From Staphylococcus equorum (GTDB lineage Bacteria > Bacillota > Bacilli > Staphylococcales > Staphylococcaceae), in assembly GCF_029531845.1 (NCBI RefSeq), contig NZ_JAMBPV010000011.1, forward strand, positions 1 through 64,000: a stretch of 64,000 nt of DNA, given 5' to 3'. The notes beneath the pieces are model-generated. The model saw only the letters and a list, made by a program, of their open reading frames with translations, searched no databases and was not told the origin of the DNA. Shown here in pieces: positions 46,149-55,732 of this stretch. Position 1 is the first letter of the stretch, and the number at the start of each line of letters is the position of its first letter. The translations under genes and the position numbers were made by a program.

Positions 46149-47345
46149 ATGACATACAATAGAAGATTATTCACTTCAGAATCTGTAACAGAAGGGCACC
46201 CGGACAAAATAGCGGATCAAGTGTCTGATGCAATATTAGATGAGATATTAAAAGATGATCCTAATGCAAGGGTCGCTTGTGAAACTACGGTAACTACTGG
46301 TATGGCGTTAATTTCAGGTGAAATATCTACAACGACATATGTTGATATTCCAAAAGTAGTAAGAGAAACAATTAAAGAGATTGGTTACACACGTGCAAAA
46401 TATGGTTATGACAGTCAAACTATGGCCGTATTAACTGCCATTGATGAGCAATCTCCTGATATCGCGCAAGGTGTTGACACTGCATTAGAGTATCGTAATG
46501 ATGTTTCTGAAGAAGAAATTGAAGCAACTGGTGCTGGCGACCAAGGGTTGATGTTTGGTTATGCTACGAATGAAACGGATACGTATATGCCGTTACCGAT
46601 TTTCTTATCACATCAACTCGCTAAGAAATTATCTGATGTGCGTAAAGATGAGATATTAAAATATTTACGTCCAGATGGGAAAGTACAAGTAACGGTTGAA
46701 TATGATGAACAAGATAAACCACAACGTATTGATACTATCGTTGTTTCTACACAACATGCGGAAGATACTGAATTACAACAAATTCAAGATGATATTAAAG
46801 CACATGTTATTTACCCGACAGTGCCTGAAGATCTTTTAGATGAAGAAACTAAATTTTATATTAATCCTACTGGTCGTTTTGTTATTGGTGGTCCACAAGG
46901 AGATGCTGGACTTACAGGTCGTAAAATTATTGTAGACACATATGGTGGATATGCTCGTCATGGTGGCGGTTGTTTCAGTGGTAAGGATCCAACAAAAGTT
47001 GACCGTTCTGCTGCTTATGCTGCACGTTATGTAGCGAAAAATATTGTAGCGGCTAATTTAGCGGACAAATGTGAAGTGCAATTAGCATATGCAATTGGGG
47101 TTGCTGAACCAGTTTCAATTTCTATTGATACGTTTGGGACAAGTAGCGTAAGTGAAAATGAATTAGTAGAAGCGGTACGCACGCATTTTGACTTAAGACC
47201 TGCCGGCATAATTAAAATGTTAGATTTAAAACATCCAATATATAAACAAACAGCTGCTTATGGTCATTTTGGCCGTACAGATATCTTATTGCCATGGGAA
47301 AAATTAGATAAAGTAAACTTATTAAAAGATTCTGTAGAAGTATAA
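46149..47345 (+). CDS. metK: S-adenosylmethionine synthetase
   Basis: A 398-residue enzyme making SAM from methionine and ATP. It has the signature [12 protein letters not shown] (about 117-128) and the P-loop-like [16 protein letters not shown], with Cys at a position where Ala is more usual but Cys is tolerated. ATG 46149 follows AAAGGAG. Expression is controlled by the S-box riboswitch upstream, giving product feedback. Confidence 0.97.
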   Translation: MTYNRRLFTSESVTEGHPDKIADQVSDAILDEILKDDPNARVACETTVTTGMALISGEISTTTYVDIPKVVRETIKEIGYTRAKYGYDSQTMAVLTAIDEQSPDIAQGVDTALEYRNDVSEEEIEATGAGDQGLMFGYATNETDTYMPLPIFLSHQLAKKLSDVRKDEILKYLRPDGKVQVTVEYDEQDKPQRIDTIVVSTQHAEDTELQQIQDDIKAHVIYPTVPEDLLDEETKFYINPTGRFVIGGPQGDAGLTGRKIIVDTYGGYARHGGGCFSGKDPTKVDRSAAYAARYVAKNIVAANLADKCEVQLAYAIGVAEPVSISIDTFGTSSVSENELVEAVRTHFDLRPAGIIKMLDLKHPIYKQTAAYGHFGRTDILLPWEKLDKVNLLKDSVEV

Positions 47346-47440
47346 TAAGCTAAAATTTAATTTTATGGACTTTTCTATCGAATGATGAGCTATTATCTAT
47401 TATAATTAAGTTACTGAACACATAAAGGAGCGTTTTTGTT

Positions 47441-48349
47441 ATGAATTCATTAGGACCAATAGAAATTGGTTTGATTGTGGCAATCATCGTAGCAGTCATT
47501 TGTTTGATATTATTTATGCTTGCTTTAAAAAGTAAAAAGAAAGCGCAAAAAAAAGCTGAAGAGCAATATAAATCTAGAGAACAAAAATTAAGCGATGAAC
47601 ATGAAGAAGAGTTGGAAAAGGAAAGAATAGAAAATAAAAAAACAGTAACGAAACAAAAGGAAGAATATGCAGCTACAGTTAGTTCTAAAGACAGAGAAAT
47701 TGATGCCTTGAAATTATTTTCTAAAAACCATAGTGAATATGTAACTGATATGAGATTGATTGGTATCCGTGAACGTCTTGTAAATGAAAAAAGAATTCGT
47801 CCTGAAGATATGCATATTATGGCTAATATATTTTTACCTAGAAATGAATTTAGTGATGTTCAACGTATTAGTCATTTAGTATTGACTCGTACAGGTCTAT
47901 ACATTATAGATTCACAGTTATTGAAAGGGCATGTATATAATGGCGTTAGTGCAGCCCAATTCAAAGAACAACCAATGATGGAGCAGGTATTTAATACTTT
48001 AGATCTTGATAAACACACGCCACAAACACTTGTGTTAGATCAAAATGAAGATGCGCAATCATTATCGTTTGTAAATTATACATCGCACTTAAATGAAATA
48101 GAAAAACTTGCCGGTGATATTCAAACAGAACTTAATTTAAAATTCACACCAACTACTATTTTGTACTTCAATCCTAAAAACGAAGGTGCTGTAACGATTT
48201 CAAATTATGCACAAAGTTCAAATACTAAGGTGCTAGTGGGTGCTGAGCAACTTGATGAGTTCTTTAATAAATTTGTATTCCATGGTCGCATTCAATACAA
48301 TGTTGAAGATTTACAACGTGTTATGGATGAAATAGAAACATTTAATTAA
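47441..48349 (+). CDS. Membrane-anchored protein with a NERD-like domain
   Basis: A 302-residue protein with one N-terminal membrane helix (about 7-30), a highly charged coiled-coil segment (about 32-90) and a globular domain (about 105-260) that resembles NERD nuclease-related domains (ISHLVLTRTGLYIIDSQLLKG). I do not see enough catalytic residues to claim nuclease activity. RBS AAAGGAG precedes ATG 47441. It is downstream of metK, as in S. aureus, but has its own terminator. Confidence 0.65.
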   Translation: MNSLGPIEIGLIVAIIVAVICLILFMLALKSKKKAQKKAEEQYKSREQKLSDEHEEELEKERIENKKTVTKQKEEYAATVSSKDREIDALKLFSKNHSEYVTDMRLIGIRERLVNEKRIRPEDMHIMANIFLPRNEFSDVQRISHLVLTRTGLYIIDSQLLKGHVYNGVSAAQFKEQPMMEQVFNTLDLDKHTPQTLVLDQNEDAQSLSFVNYTSHLNEIEKLAGDIQTELNLKFTPTTILYFNPKNEGAVTISNYAQSSNTKVLVGAEQLDEFFNKFVFHGRIQYNVEDLQRVMDEIETFN

Positions 48350-48367
48350 GGAAAATACTTAATTTAA

Positions 48368-48408
48368 AAACGGATAGGTAGCCATATAGGTTATCTATCT
48401 GTTTTTTT
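48368..48408 (+). terminator. Terminator after the NERD-like gene
   Basis: AAACGGATAGGTA (48368-48380) pairs with TATCTATCTGTTT (48392-48404) allowing G-T pairs, with seven T at the end. Confidence 0.8.
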
Positions 48409-48545
48409 GTTGGATTTTTAAATACATGATTAATGTGTTTAATGGGTAATTCAAGATTATTATATTAATTAAAGTCCTTTTAATTTATAATTTAAAGGAA
48501 ATTGATTAATATAATAGTTATCTAAATAGAAAAGGGGATTTTAAT

Positions 48546-49382
48546 TTGGAACATGTAACTTTTTATAATGGCAATGAAATGCCAATTGTTGGTTTAGGTA
48601 CGTTTCGTGTCGAAAACAGTGACGAATGTAAAGCGTCAGTAAAACATGCGATAGAAAGTGGTTATACACATATCGATACGGCAATGGTATATGAAAACGA
48701 AGAAAAAGTAGGGGAAGGTATCGCAGAAGGGTTAGCGAATACAGGTAAGCATAGAAGTGATTTGTTTATCACATCTAAATTATGGTTAGTAGATTATGGC
48801 CGTGAACATGTTGCTGATGCTTATGAAACGAGTTTAAATAAACTTGGATTAGATTACCTAGACTTGTATCTCATGCATTGGCCAGGTACAGATGAGGCTT
48901 TAATGATAGATACTTGGCAAGGTATGGAAGATTTATATAAGAATGACAGAGTGAAAAATATTGGGGTAAGTAATTTTAAAACGGAGCATTTTGAAGCGCT
49001 GTTAGCCCAAGTTTCTATTAAACCCGTAATAAATCAAGTTGAATTCCACCCATATTTATTACAAGAATCATTAAGAAGATATTTAGAAGTACAAAATATT
49101 CATATGGAATCGTGGTCACCACTCATGAATGCACAAATTTTAGAAGATGATACTGTAAAAAGTGTTGCCTCTGAATTAGGAAAATCACCAGCCCAAGTGA
49201 TTATTCGTTGGAACATAGAACATGGTGTTGTAGTAATACCTAAATCAGTTACGCCTTCTAGAATAGAAGAAAATTTAAATGTATTTGATTTCCAATTAAC
49301 ATCAGTACAAATTGAACAATTAGATAAACTAAACGAAGATAGAAGAATAGGACCAGATCCATCTGAATATAGTGGACACTAG
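48546..49382 (+). CDS. Aldo/keto reductase
   Basis: A 278-residue AKR enzyme. The catalytic tetrad is visible: Asp in HIDTAMVYENE with the Tyr four or five residues on, Lys in FITSKLW and His in LYLMHWP. The NADPH-binding end IPKSVTPSRIEENL is intact. The substrate is not predictable. The start is TTG 48546, eight bases after AAAGGGG at 48531-48537. Monocistronic. Confidence 0.92.
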   Translation: MEHVTFYNGNEMPIVGLGTFRVENSDECKASVKHAIESGYTHIDTAMVYENEEKVGEGIAEGLANTGKHRSDLFITSKLWLVDYGREHVADAYETSLNKLGLDYLDLYLMHWPGTDEALMIDTWQGMEDLYKNDRVKNIGVSNFKTEHFEALLAQVSIKPVINQVEFHPYLLQESLRRYLEVQNIHMESWSPLMNAQILEDDTVKSVASELGKSPAQVIIRWNIEHGVVVIPKSVTPSRIEENLNVFDFQLTSVQIEQLDKLNEDRRIGPDPSEYSGH

Positions 49383-49426
49383 TATTAAAAGAAGTAGAAT
49401 GCTCATAAATATGCCATTCTTAAATT

Positions 49427-49471
49427 AAAAGCATCAATCTATTAGTTTTACTAATAAATTGATGCTTTTTA
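49427..49471 (+). terminator. Terminator after the aldo/keto reductase gene
   Basis: AAAAGCATCAAT (49427-49438) pairs with ATTGATGCTTTT (49458-49469), ending in T. Confidence 0.85.
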
Positions 49472-49578
49472 AATCTTTCAATTTTGAAGGTAAATGATTA
49501 ACAATTTTATAATATAGATGGTGATTAGAGTCATTAATTTGTGTTGTATCTATCTGCATCTAAAATTCAATAAATTAT

Positions 49579-49935
49579 TTAAATAATGATATATCCTAAT
49601 AAACAGGCTAAAAATGCAACGCCGTATTGTAGTGAAGAATAAATTAAAAAGTTGAATATGTTCTTTTCGGATGTTAGTAAATTGACTAACTCTGAAGACA
49701 AAGTAGAAAAAGTAGTTAATCCTCCGAGGACACCGACAATTACAAAAGGATGAATCCAATATATATTTAATGTCATACCCATCAATAAACCGATTATTAA
49801 ACTTCCCAATATATTAACAATTGGCGTCGCAATAGGTAACTTACTGTCAAAACTGCGAGCGCAAACGTTAGTAACAAATCCTCTGATTACAGCTCCGAGA
49901 CCACCACCTAACATAACTAACAGCAATTGTGTCAT
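49579..49935 (-). CDS. crcB: Fluoride channel subunit CrcB/Fluc, copy A
   Basis: A 118-residue four-helix membrane protein. The family segments are GGGLGAVIRG near the N-terminus, IVNILGSLIIG (Asn of the ion path) and GGLTTFSTLSSE with the Phe box. Its start overlaps the stop of the neighbouring crcB by 4 nt (ATGA), so the two are made together. In species with paired copies the two subunits form an antiparallel heterodimeric fluoride exporter. Confidence 0.93.
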   Translation of the reverse strand: MTQLLLVMLGGGLGAVIRGFVTNVCARSFDSKLPIATPIVNILGSLIIGLLMGMTLNIYWIHPFVIVGVLGGLTTFSTLSSELVNLLTSEKNIFNFLIYSSLQYGVAFLACLLGYIII

Positions 49936-50297
49936 GATAAACGTGCCCCCATTCTCACGCCGATAGAACAGACGATAATACCTAATATATAACTACTTAA
50001 AGCATACAAAACCATTAATAAATACGCCTGTTGTTCTAAAAATGAAACAAGTTCAAATTGAAAAGTAGAGAAAGTAGTGAATGCTCCTAAAAATCCAGTC
50101 GTTATACCTTTTTTGAGTAATGGATTATTTCTAAAATACTTTATAGCCATTGTTCCAATAAGTCCCATTAAAAAAGCACCAAAAATATTAGCAATAAATG
50201 TGCCAGTCGGGAATTCAGTAGTGTGATTAATGTATGTTAATAGATATCTTAATAATGCACCAACCGCACCGCCTATAAAAATATATAAGTACTGCAT
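49932..50297 (-). CDS. crcB: Fluoride channel subunit CrcB/Fluc, copy B
   Basis: A 121-residue four-helix protein with GGAVGALLRYLL, FIANIFGAFLMG and GAFTTFSTFQFE. ATG 50297 follows GAGGAAG; the upstream in-frame TTG lacks a site. It is the first of the two coupled channel genes. Charge distribution differs from copy A, which fits opposite membrane orientation, but I have not computed it. Confidence 0.93.
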   Translation of the reverse strand: MQYLYIFIGGAVGALLRYLLTYINHTTEFPTGTFIANIFGAFLMGLIGTMAIKYFRNNPLLKKGITTGFLGAFTTFSTFQFELVSFLEQQAYLLMVLYALSSYILGIIVCSIGVRMGARLS

Positions 50298-50324
50298 TGT
50301 TTTTATTCTTCCTCTCGACAAAAA

Positions 50325-50360
50325 AATAAAAAAACTACAAAAGTATTATAACTTTTGTAG
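50325..50360 (-). terminator. Terminator between the small membrane protein gene and crcB
   Basis: CTACAAAAGT (50335-50344) pairs with ACTTTTGTAG (50351-50360). The minus strand continues into a long T run. Confidence 0.82.
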
Positions 50361-50366
50361 CATTAA

Positions 50367-50672
50367 TTAGAAAATAATACCAAACGTTGATAGTGAAGCA
50401 ATAATATGAATGATAAGCACTACTAATATCACATAAGGTAATATTTTACTTGGTTTTCTAACCCAACCAGAATTTTCATGTAAGTGTTTAATTGATTTAT
50501 CTGCAAAAATAATTGAAATTATTAAAATAATAGCGTTAATAATACTACAAACAAAAATTAATTTGATCATTGAACTAAAATGCATAGTAATTAGAGGATT
50601 TCTAGTATTAAAATACAAGCTAATAATAACCAATAAACTAGATAAATAAAAATAAAGTTTTGAACGTGCCAT
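50367..50672 (-). CDS. Small three-helix membrane protein, unknown function
   Basis: A 101-residue protein with three hydrophobic segments (about 6-25, 35-58 and 75-100) and a short polar loop HLHENSGWVRKPSK. RBS AGGAGG precedes ATG 50672. It lies upstream of the crcB pair on the same strand but is separated by a terminator. I do not recognise the family. The 280 nt upstream (50673-50955) hold the divergent promoter region toward tal and no other gene. Confidence 0.65.
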   Translation of the reverse strand: MARSKLYFYLSSLLVIISLYFNTRNPLITMHFSSMIKLIFVCSIINAIILIISIIFADKSIKHLHENSGWVRKPSKILPYVILVVLIIHIIASLSTFGIIF

Positions 50673-50955
50673 ATTTACCTCCTAGTACAATTCATTAAAT
50701 AATAATACCATAGATTTACAAAAAATTAACTAATTTGTAAATTTATAATATATATATATTTAGATTTATAGTAAATCATAACTGTATAGAGCTTCAAGTA
50801 CGCTTAAGGTTTCTTTTTACTCTAAAGATTTTGACAATTTAAGCAAAAAATTAGAATTTAGTGATTAATGGTGGTATAAATGAGTTGTATGGTTAATAAC
50901 CGTTATAAAAATAATTCTTTATTGAATTATTTATTTAAGTCAGGAGGAATTAGTA

Positions 50956-51669
50956 ATGGCAAAATTAAATGTTGAAGTGTTTGCAGATGGTGCAGATATT
51001 GAAGAAATGAAAACAGCTTATAAAAATAAACAAGTAGATGGTTTTACTACTAACCCTAGTTTAATGGCAAAAGCAGGTGTAACAGACTATAAAGCTTTCG
51101 CAGAAGAAGCTGTTCGTGAAATTCCTGATGCTTCTATTTCATTCGAAGTATTCGCAGATGATTTAGAAACAATGGAAAAAGAAGCTGAGATTTTGAAACA
51201 ATATGGTGAAAACGTATTTGTTAAAATTCCAGTTGTAAACACAAAAGGTGAATCAACTATTTCTCTAATTAAAAAATTATCAGCAGACAATGTGCGTTTA
51301 AATGTAACTGCTGTTTATACTTTAGATCAAGTTAAAGAAATTACAGAAGCTGTAACAGAAGGTGTTCCAACTTATGTATCAGTATTTGCTGGCCGTATTG
51401 CTGATACAGGTGTAGATCCAGTTCCATTGATGAAAGATGCAGCAGAAGTAACACATAGTAAAAAAGGCGTTAAATTACTTTGGGCAAGTTGTCGTGAAGT
51501 AATCAATGTAATCCAAGCGGATGAAGTTGGCGCGGATATTATTACATGTCCTGCAGACGTTGTTAAAAAAGTTAATAACAACCTTGGCCGTGATGTTAAC
51601 GAATTATCAGTTGATACAGTACAAGGGTTTGCTAAAGATATTCAAAGTTCAGGATTATCTATTCTTTAA
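50956..51669 (+). CDS. tal: Transaldolase
   Basis: A 237-residue short transaldolase of the TalC/Fsa-like group, acting in the pentose phosphate pathway. The Schiff-base Lys lies in VFVKIPVVNTKG (about 91-102). The N-terminal DGFTTNPSLMAK and NVTAVYTLDQ strands are intact. RBS AGGAGGAA precedes ATG 50956. A strong terminator follows, so it is monocistronic. Confidence 0.93.
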   Translation: MAKLNVEVFADGADIEEMKTAYKNKQVDGFTTNPSLMAKAGVTDYKAFAEEAVREIPDASISFEVFADDLETMEKEAEILKQYGENVFVKIPVVNTKGESTISLIKKLSADNVRLNVTAVYTLDQVKEITEAVTEGVPTYVSVFAGRIADTGVDPVPLMKDAAEVTHSKKGVKLLWASCREVINVIQADEVGADIITCPADVVKKVNNNLGRDVNELSVDTVQGFAKDIQSSGLSIL

Positions 51670-51702
51670 TAATAAATTAAGAAATTTAAATTTCAAATAA
51701 TA

Positions 51703-51746
51703 AAAAGCTGAGGCAATTCATTCTAAATGAGTTGTCTCAGCTTTTA
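51703..51746 (+). terminator. Terminator after tal
   Basis: Arms 51703-51721 and 51727-51745 (AAAAGCTGAG...CTCAGCTTTT) form a long stem with two wobble or mismatch positions. Confidence 0.85.
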
Positions 51747-51863
51747 TATTGAGCATAAGCTTAGGATGCTCAGATATCTGTTATACTGTTGAGGTCTTAA
51801 ATTTAAAATACATATACTAACTTGTTCGATTAAACTATGAATGATAAGAGGGGAAGGTTATTT

Positions 51864-52499
51864 ATGAAAATACAACAACCTAAAATAGGTACAAATTTAG
51901 AACTTAAAGAATTAGAAGAAATCTTTCGAGATGAAGATGATATAGTTGAAGTTGCGAAAATACAAAATGCTAATTTAAGTAATAAAGTTTTAGAACGATT
52001 TGTAGTTTATGGTTCTTATATCAAGGATTGTGATTTTTCTAACTCTGATTTAGGTCGTGCTGATTTCACAGATGTTATTTTTGAAAATTGTGATTTTTCG
52101 AATACGAAAATGGATCATGGTTCCATACATAGAGTGACATTTAAAAGCTGTCGTATGACTGGAACTTTATTTAATTACATGAAGTTTGGAAATATAGTGT
52201 TTGATGAAGTGAAAGCTGATTTTATAAGTGTTGTGGATTCTAAGATAGAAGTAATGGTGACACAAAAGAGTAACTTTGAAAATGCTGAATTTCATAATTC
52301 AACTTTGAAAAAGGTAGTTTTTGACGATAGTAATTTAGAGCATTTATCGATTTACCAAACCCCATTAAAAGATTGTGATTTAAGCCAATCTTATTTTGAG
52401 TCATTTGTGGTTAACAAAGAAGACTTATTAGGTTGCAAAGTTTCTAGAAATCAAGCTGTACAATTTGCTGCATTAATGGGCTTAGTTATCGTAGATTAG
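51864..52499 (+). CDS. Pentapeptide-repeat protein
   Basis: A 211-residue protein. From about residue 35 it is built of A(D/N)LxX-type repeats (for example DFSNSDLGRADFTD, FENCDFSNTKMD, NLEHLSIYQ), predicted to form a right-handed beta-helix. Some pentapeptide proteins mimic DNA and protect gyrase, but no such role can be assigned here. ATG 51864 is preferred, with GGGGAAGG upstream. Confidence 0.85.
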   Translation: MKIQQPKIGTNLELKELEEIFRDEDDIVEVAKIQNANLSNKVLERFVVYGSYIKDCDFSNSDLGRADFTDVIFENCDFSNTKMDHGSIHRVTFKSCRMTGTLFNYMKFGNIVFDEVKADFISVVDSKIEVMVTQKSNFENAEFHNSTLKKVVFDDSNLEHLSIYQTPLKDCDLSQSYFESFVVNKEDLLGCKVSRNQAVQFAALMGLVIVD

Positions 52500-52619
52500 A
52501 TAAAATTAAAATTAATATAAATATTTAAAAAGTTTTTGAATTTAATTGAATAACCCGAATAATTGATTTATTATTTAATAAGTAAATAGCACTGTGGAAG
52601 TTCTAAAGGAGAAACATTT

Positions 52620-53069
52620 ATGAAACTAAATATCTTTAAACAAAAAGTGAAAAAGCAATTATGGTTTTTAAATAAGAAAGAGAAAAATCAATTGAATGAA
52701 GTATTAGAGAAAGTTACTGAGTCAAGTGACGGAAAAAGTTTTAATCGTCCTATTGCATTTTCTAACCAATTTTTAAAAGAATATGTCTTTAGAGAGAAAG
52801 TTGTATCATCAACACAATTATTTACATTACTTATAGGTATTTTAATCACTTATATCGTGTTATTAGGCTTATTTTTATTTGGGTTTCTGACGAGTCTATC
52901 ATCTGTTCAATACTTTATTAAACCTGAAGTGGAATTATCTACTACTACCGTTATTTTGACTTTGATTGGCTCAATTTTGCTATTGATTGTCAGTTTATAT
53001 TTAATCAAAATTGTAACTGCCTATTTTACGAAAAAACTATTAGAATATAAGCATAATAAGGCTTTATAG
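52620..53069 (+). CDS. Two-helix membrane protein, unknown function
   Basis: A 149-residue protein with a basic N-terminal helical part that is Lys-rich (about 1-50), two membrane segments (about 63-90 and 105-130) and a basic C-terminal tail. It has the look of DUF1700/HAAS-type modulators, but I cannot confirm. AAAGGAG precedes ATG 52620. It ends 11 nt before the convergent ComK-like gene. Confidence 0.6.
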   Translation: MKLNIFKQKVKKQLWFLNKKEKNQLNEVLEKVTESSDGKSFNRPIAFSNQFLKEYVFREKVVSSTQLFTLLIGILITYIVLLGLFLFGFLTSLSSVQYFIKPEVELSTTTVILTLIGSILLLIVSLYLIKIVTAYFTKKLLEYKHNKAL

Positions 53070-53079
53070 TTGAATAGTG

Positions 53080-53502
53080 TTATGTTAAATGGTGAGAAAG
53101 TGTTAAACTTTCTTGCCATTTTTTATGAATAAATACATAGGAAGCATTGACAGTAATATACGTAGCATTCTCAAAATATATAATCGTTTGTGTTCCTTTT
53201 GACTTTAATCCAGTGACTGAGAGTGCGTTAATATAATATTGTATTGGTGACCGCTGTGGTTTGACTGGAAATAATGTTATATCGCTATTAATAAATATTG
53301 GAACGAGCTTACGTATTTTCAATAAATGTTTGGCTTGTTTTGTTTGAAGCGTTAGAGATAAATGTTGTGATTCTAAAAAATAATTTAATGTGAGATTAAT
53401 TGTAGTAGGGTAAGTGAATTGGTGTGTAGTGTATTGGCAGATTGTTAATATTTCTGGTCCCGTTACTGTTTTGAAATAAAGTAATTTAGTGAGTGGAGTC
53501 AT
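53080..53502 (-). CDS. ComK-like protein downstream of sigS
   Basis: A 140-residue protein. The middle and C-terminal part (KLVPIFINSDITLFPVKPQR, then TIIYFENATYITVNAS) resembles ComK competence regulators, though it is shorter than the usual 185-195. It is translated from ATG 53502, after GAGGTG, 12 nt after the sigS stop, and is almost surely in the same transcript. In S. aureus the gene after sigS is named ecfX. I cannot verify from memory that this is its homologue. Confidence 0.6.
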   Translation of the reverse strand: MTPLTKLLYFKTVTGPEILTICQYTTHQFTYPTTINLTLNYFLESQHLSLTLQTKQAKHLLKIRKLVPIFINSDITLFPVKPQRSPIQYYINALSVTGLKSKGTQTIIYFENATYITVNASYVFIHKKWQESLTLSHHLT

Positions 53503-53514
53503 AACGCTTTCACC

Positions 53515-53985
53515 TCAATCTTCTGAATAGAATTTCAAATATTTTTGTTGAACTCGTTTTTGATAATTTTTCAAAGTAGAAACAGAACAATTTAAAAGTT
53601 CTGCAATTTCATATTGTTTAAGTCCTGAAAATTTAAATCGTAGCCATTGCTGTTCTTTACTAGTCAATAATGATAGAAAATGTTGGAAAACTAACATGCT
53701 CTCGTAATCACCATTAATTGAAGTGACGTTAACTTCTTGTTCTAAAGCATCAACTAGAGGTAGAGCATGGTGCATGCGAAAAAGGTCTATCAAATAGAAA
53801 TTTAATCGTGAATATAAGAAGCTGTTTAGTGAGGTACGTTTTTGTGAATTATAGATTTTGGTTAGCCCCCACATTTTAATCAAGAGGAGTTGAGCATATT
53901 CATCATAATTGTACTGAATATTGTATTTTTTTAATAGATAATGAATAATATGTTTGTACTTTTTATAGGTTTCTTCAAAGGTCAT
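53515..53985 (-). CDS. sigS: RNA polymerase sigma factor SigS
   Basis: A 156-residue small sigma factor of the ECF/SigH type. Region 2 appears in KYNIQYNYDEYAQLLLIKMW and the RLNFYLIDLFR helix. Region 4 is the C-terminal helix-turn-helix (LKQYEIAELLNCSVSTLKNYQ). Length and layout match S. aureus SigS, a stress and virulence regulator. The start ATG 53985 lies eight bases after GGAG. It heads a two-gene unit with the ComK-like gene. Confidence 0.85.
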   Translation of the reverse strand: MTFEETYKKYKHIIHYLLKKYNIQYNYDEYAQLLLIKMWGLTKIYNSQKRTSLNSFLYSRLNFYLIDLFRMHHALPLVDALEQEVNVTSINGDYESMLVFQHFLSLLTSKEQQWLRFKFSGLKQYEIAELLNCSVSTLKNYQKRVQQKYLKFYSED

Positions 53986-54205
53986 TCATTTGCTCCATTG
54001 TCGTATATACAACATATATTTCCGGATGTAATTATTTTATTATAAGAAATAGTAATTTTCATTTGCCAAATAGCTATAATAGGTGTTAAATAGTAGTCAT
54101 AAGATAGATAAATTTTAAGTTTTATAACATTAGCGCGTATTCAACTTAAAGATATAACACTTTAGATGTATATTATTATCTTCGGACAATTATCAGGAGG
54201 TTTAT

Positions 54206-54430
54206 ATGGATTACGCATATTTAAATTTGGAACATTTTTTTGCAAGGCATGATGATTTGGATATGATTAAAGATAAATCAGATTTTGTTATGATAAACAA
54301 TATGGCAAAAGAAATGATGTATCGAGACGGGGAAATCGAAGGTACGATTGATTTAAATCGTTATTTTTATAAAAATAGATCACAAGCTGCAAGCTTTATT
54401 ATAATGGATTATTATAAAAGTCAAGAGTAA
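54206..54430 (+). CDS. Small conserved-type protein, unknown function
   Basis: A 74-residue, acidic, Met- and Tyr-rich soluble protein with no membrane segment. A strong RBS, AGGAGG, is seven bases before ATG 54206, and an immediate terminator follows, which argues that it is real. I do not recognise a family. It is divergent from sigS. Confidence 0.7.
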   Translation: MDYAYLNLEHFFARHDDLDMIKDKSDFVMINNMAKEMMYRDGEIEGTIDLNRYFYKNRSQAASFIIMDYYKSQE

Positions 54431-54457
54431 TGAAATTAAAATTTCATTACTTTTTTT
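54426..54457 (+). terminator. Terminator after the 74-residue gene
   Basis: AGTAATGAAAT (54426-54436) pairs with ATTTCATTACT (54441-54451), followed by T residues. It overlaps the stop codon. Confidence 0.88.
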
Positions 54458-54593
54458 ATGAATATGTAACAACATTCATATTAAATTGTCTGTTCAAGTA
54501 ATTAGTGTTAAACTTTATTATCGGATAGGTTTAAAGCTATGATACATATGACGAAGGAGTATCCTTCCTAATTATTACCTAAGAGGTGTAAAC

Positions 54594-55445
54594 ATGACGA
54601 AGCATAAAAAAGGCTCAATTCTATCAATCATAGGTTTGTTGATAGTCTTAGGTGTAGCTGCGGTCGTTGTTTTTTCGATGATCTCAGATCAAATCTTTTT
54701 TAAAGAAGTTGACGAACAAGAAAAAGTAGAAAATCTTAAAGTTACTTTGGATAAAGCATCTAAAAAACAAATTGATAATTACACTAGCCAACAAGTTTCA
54801 AGTAAAGATAATAAAACATGGAGAGATGCGTCATCTACTGAGATAAAAGCTGCGATGAATAGTAGTGAATTTATTGAAAGTGATACGCAAAAATACCAAT
54901 TTTTAGAATTAGATAAGTATCAAGGTATTGATGAAAATAGAATAAAACGCATGCTTATAGATAACCCTACGTTGTTAAAGCATTCTGATGATTTTATAAA
55001 AGCAGCACAGGACAAGCATGTTAACGAAGTATATTTAATTTCACATGCATTACTTGAAACAGGTTCTGCCAAGAGTGAGCTCGCAAGTGGTGTAGAAATT
55101 GATGGTAAAAAATACTATAACTTCTTTGGCGTAGGTGCGCTCGACGAAGATCCAGTTAAAACAGGCTCAGAGTATGCTAAAAAACACGGCTGGGATACAC
55201 CACAAAAAGCAATAAGTGGTGGCGCTAACTTTATTCATGATCACTTTTTATCTAATGAAGATCAAAACACGCTTTATAGTATGAGATGGAATCCTAAAAA
55301 CCCAGGAGAACATCAATATGCTACTGACATTAAATGGGCTGAAAGTAATGCGACTTTAATGGCTCATTTCTATGAAGATATGAAAACAGAAGGAAAATAT
55401 TATAAATATTTTGTTTATAAAGATGATGAGAAGCACAAAAAATAA
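54594..55445 (+). CDS. sagB: Membrane-bound N-acetylglucosaminidase SagB
   Basis: A 283-residue enzyme that cuts glycan strands of nascent peptidoglycan. A single N-terminal membrane helix (about 9-31) anchors it outside. A glucosaminidase domain (about 120-275) has the catalytic Glu in SHALLETGSAKSELA and the YNFFGVGALD segment. Length and anchor match S. aureus SagB, which works with SpdC to release and shorten glycans. RBS AGAGG precedes ATG 54594. Confidence 0.9.
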   Translation: MTKHKKGSILSIIGLLIVLGVAAVVVFSMISDQIFFKEVDEQEKVENLKVTLDKASKKQIDNYTSQQVSSKDNKTWRDASSTEIKAAMNSSEFIESDTQKYQFLELDKYQGIDENRIKRMLIDNPTLLKHSDDFIKAAQDKHVNEVYLISHALLETGSAKSELASGVEIDGKKYYNFFGVGALDEDPVKTGSEYAKKHGWDTPQKAISGGANFIHDHFLSNEDQNTLYSMRWNPKNPGEHQYATDIKWAESNATLMAHFYEDMKTEGKYYKYFVYKDDEKHKK

Positions 55446-55495
55446 ATAAGTATTTGGGGTATTAATTTCTAATACAAAAGGGACTAACAGAACGT

Positions 55496-55545
55496 AGACA
55501 AACCAAGTGTGATGTGTATTGTAAAAGCATTGGTTTGTCTTTTTA
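55496..55545 (+). terminator. Terminator after sagB
   Basis: AGACAAACCAA (55496-55506) pairs with TTGGTTTGTCT (55530-55540), followed by T. Confidence 0.82.
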
Positions 55546-55635
55546 AGTATTCTTCCCTTGAGACAACTTTTGTGCATCAATTTGATTATTTAATACTTAT
55601 TGGAAATGGAAAGAATCTTTTTTCGCTAATATCTG

Positions 55636-55676
55636 AGAGGACCAGCTGAATTTTAAAGTCAGTTAGTCCTCTTTCT
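55636..55676 (+). terminator. Additional plus-strand hairpin with T tract
   Basis: AGAGGACCAGCTGA (55636-55649) pairs with TCAGTTAGTCCTCT (55659-55672) except for a three-base internal loop, then a pyrimidine-rich tract. It could end sagB read-through or a short unrecognised RNA. Confidence 0.6.
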
Positions 55677-55691
55677 TTATATTCATAATTT

Positions 55692-55728
55692 ATATAAAGA
55701 AAAGAGTCTCCAAAAGTGGAAACTCTTT
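55692..55728 (-). terminator. Terminator of the 25-residue peptide gene
   Basis: AAAGAGTCTCCA (55701-55712) pairs with TGGAAACTCTTT (55717-55728) with one mismatch. The minus strand continues with T-rich sequence. It begins four bases after the stop codon of the peptide ORF. Confidence 0.7.
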
Positions 55729-55732
55729 ATAG

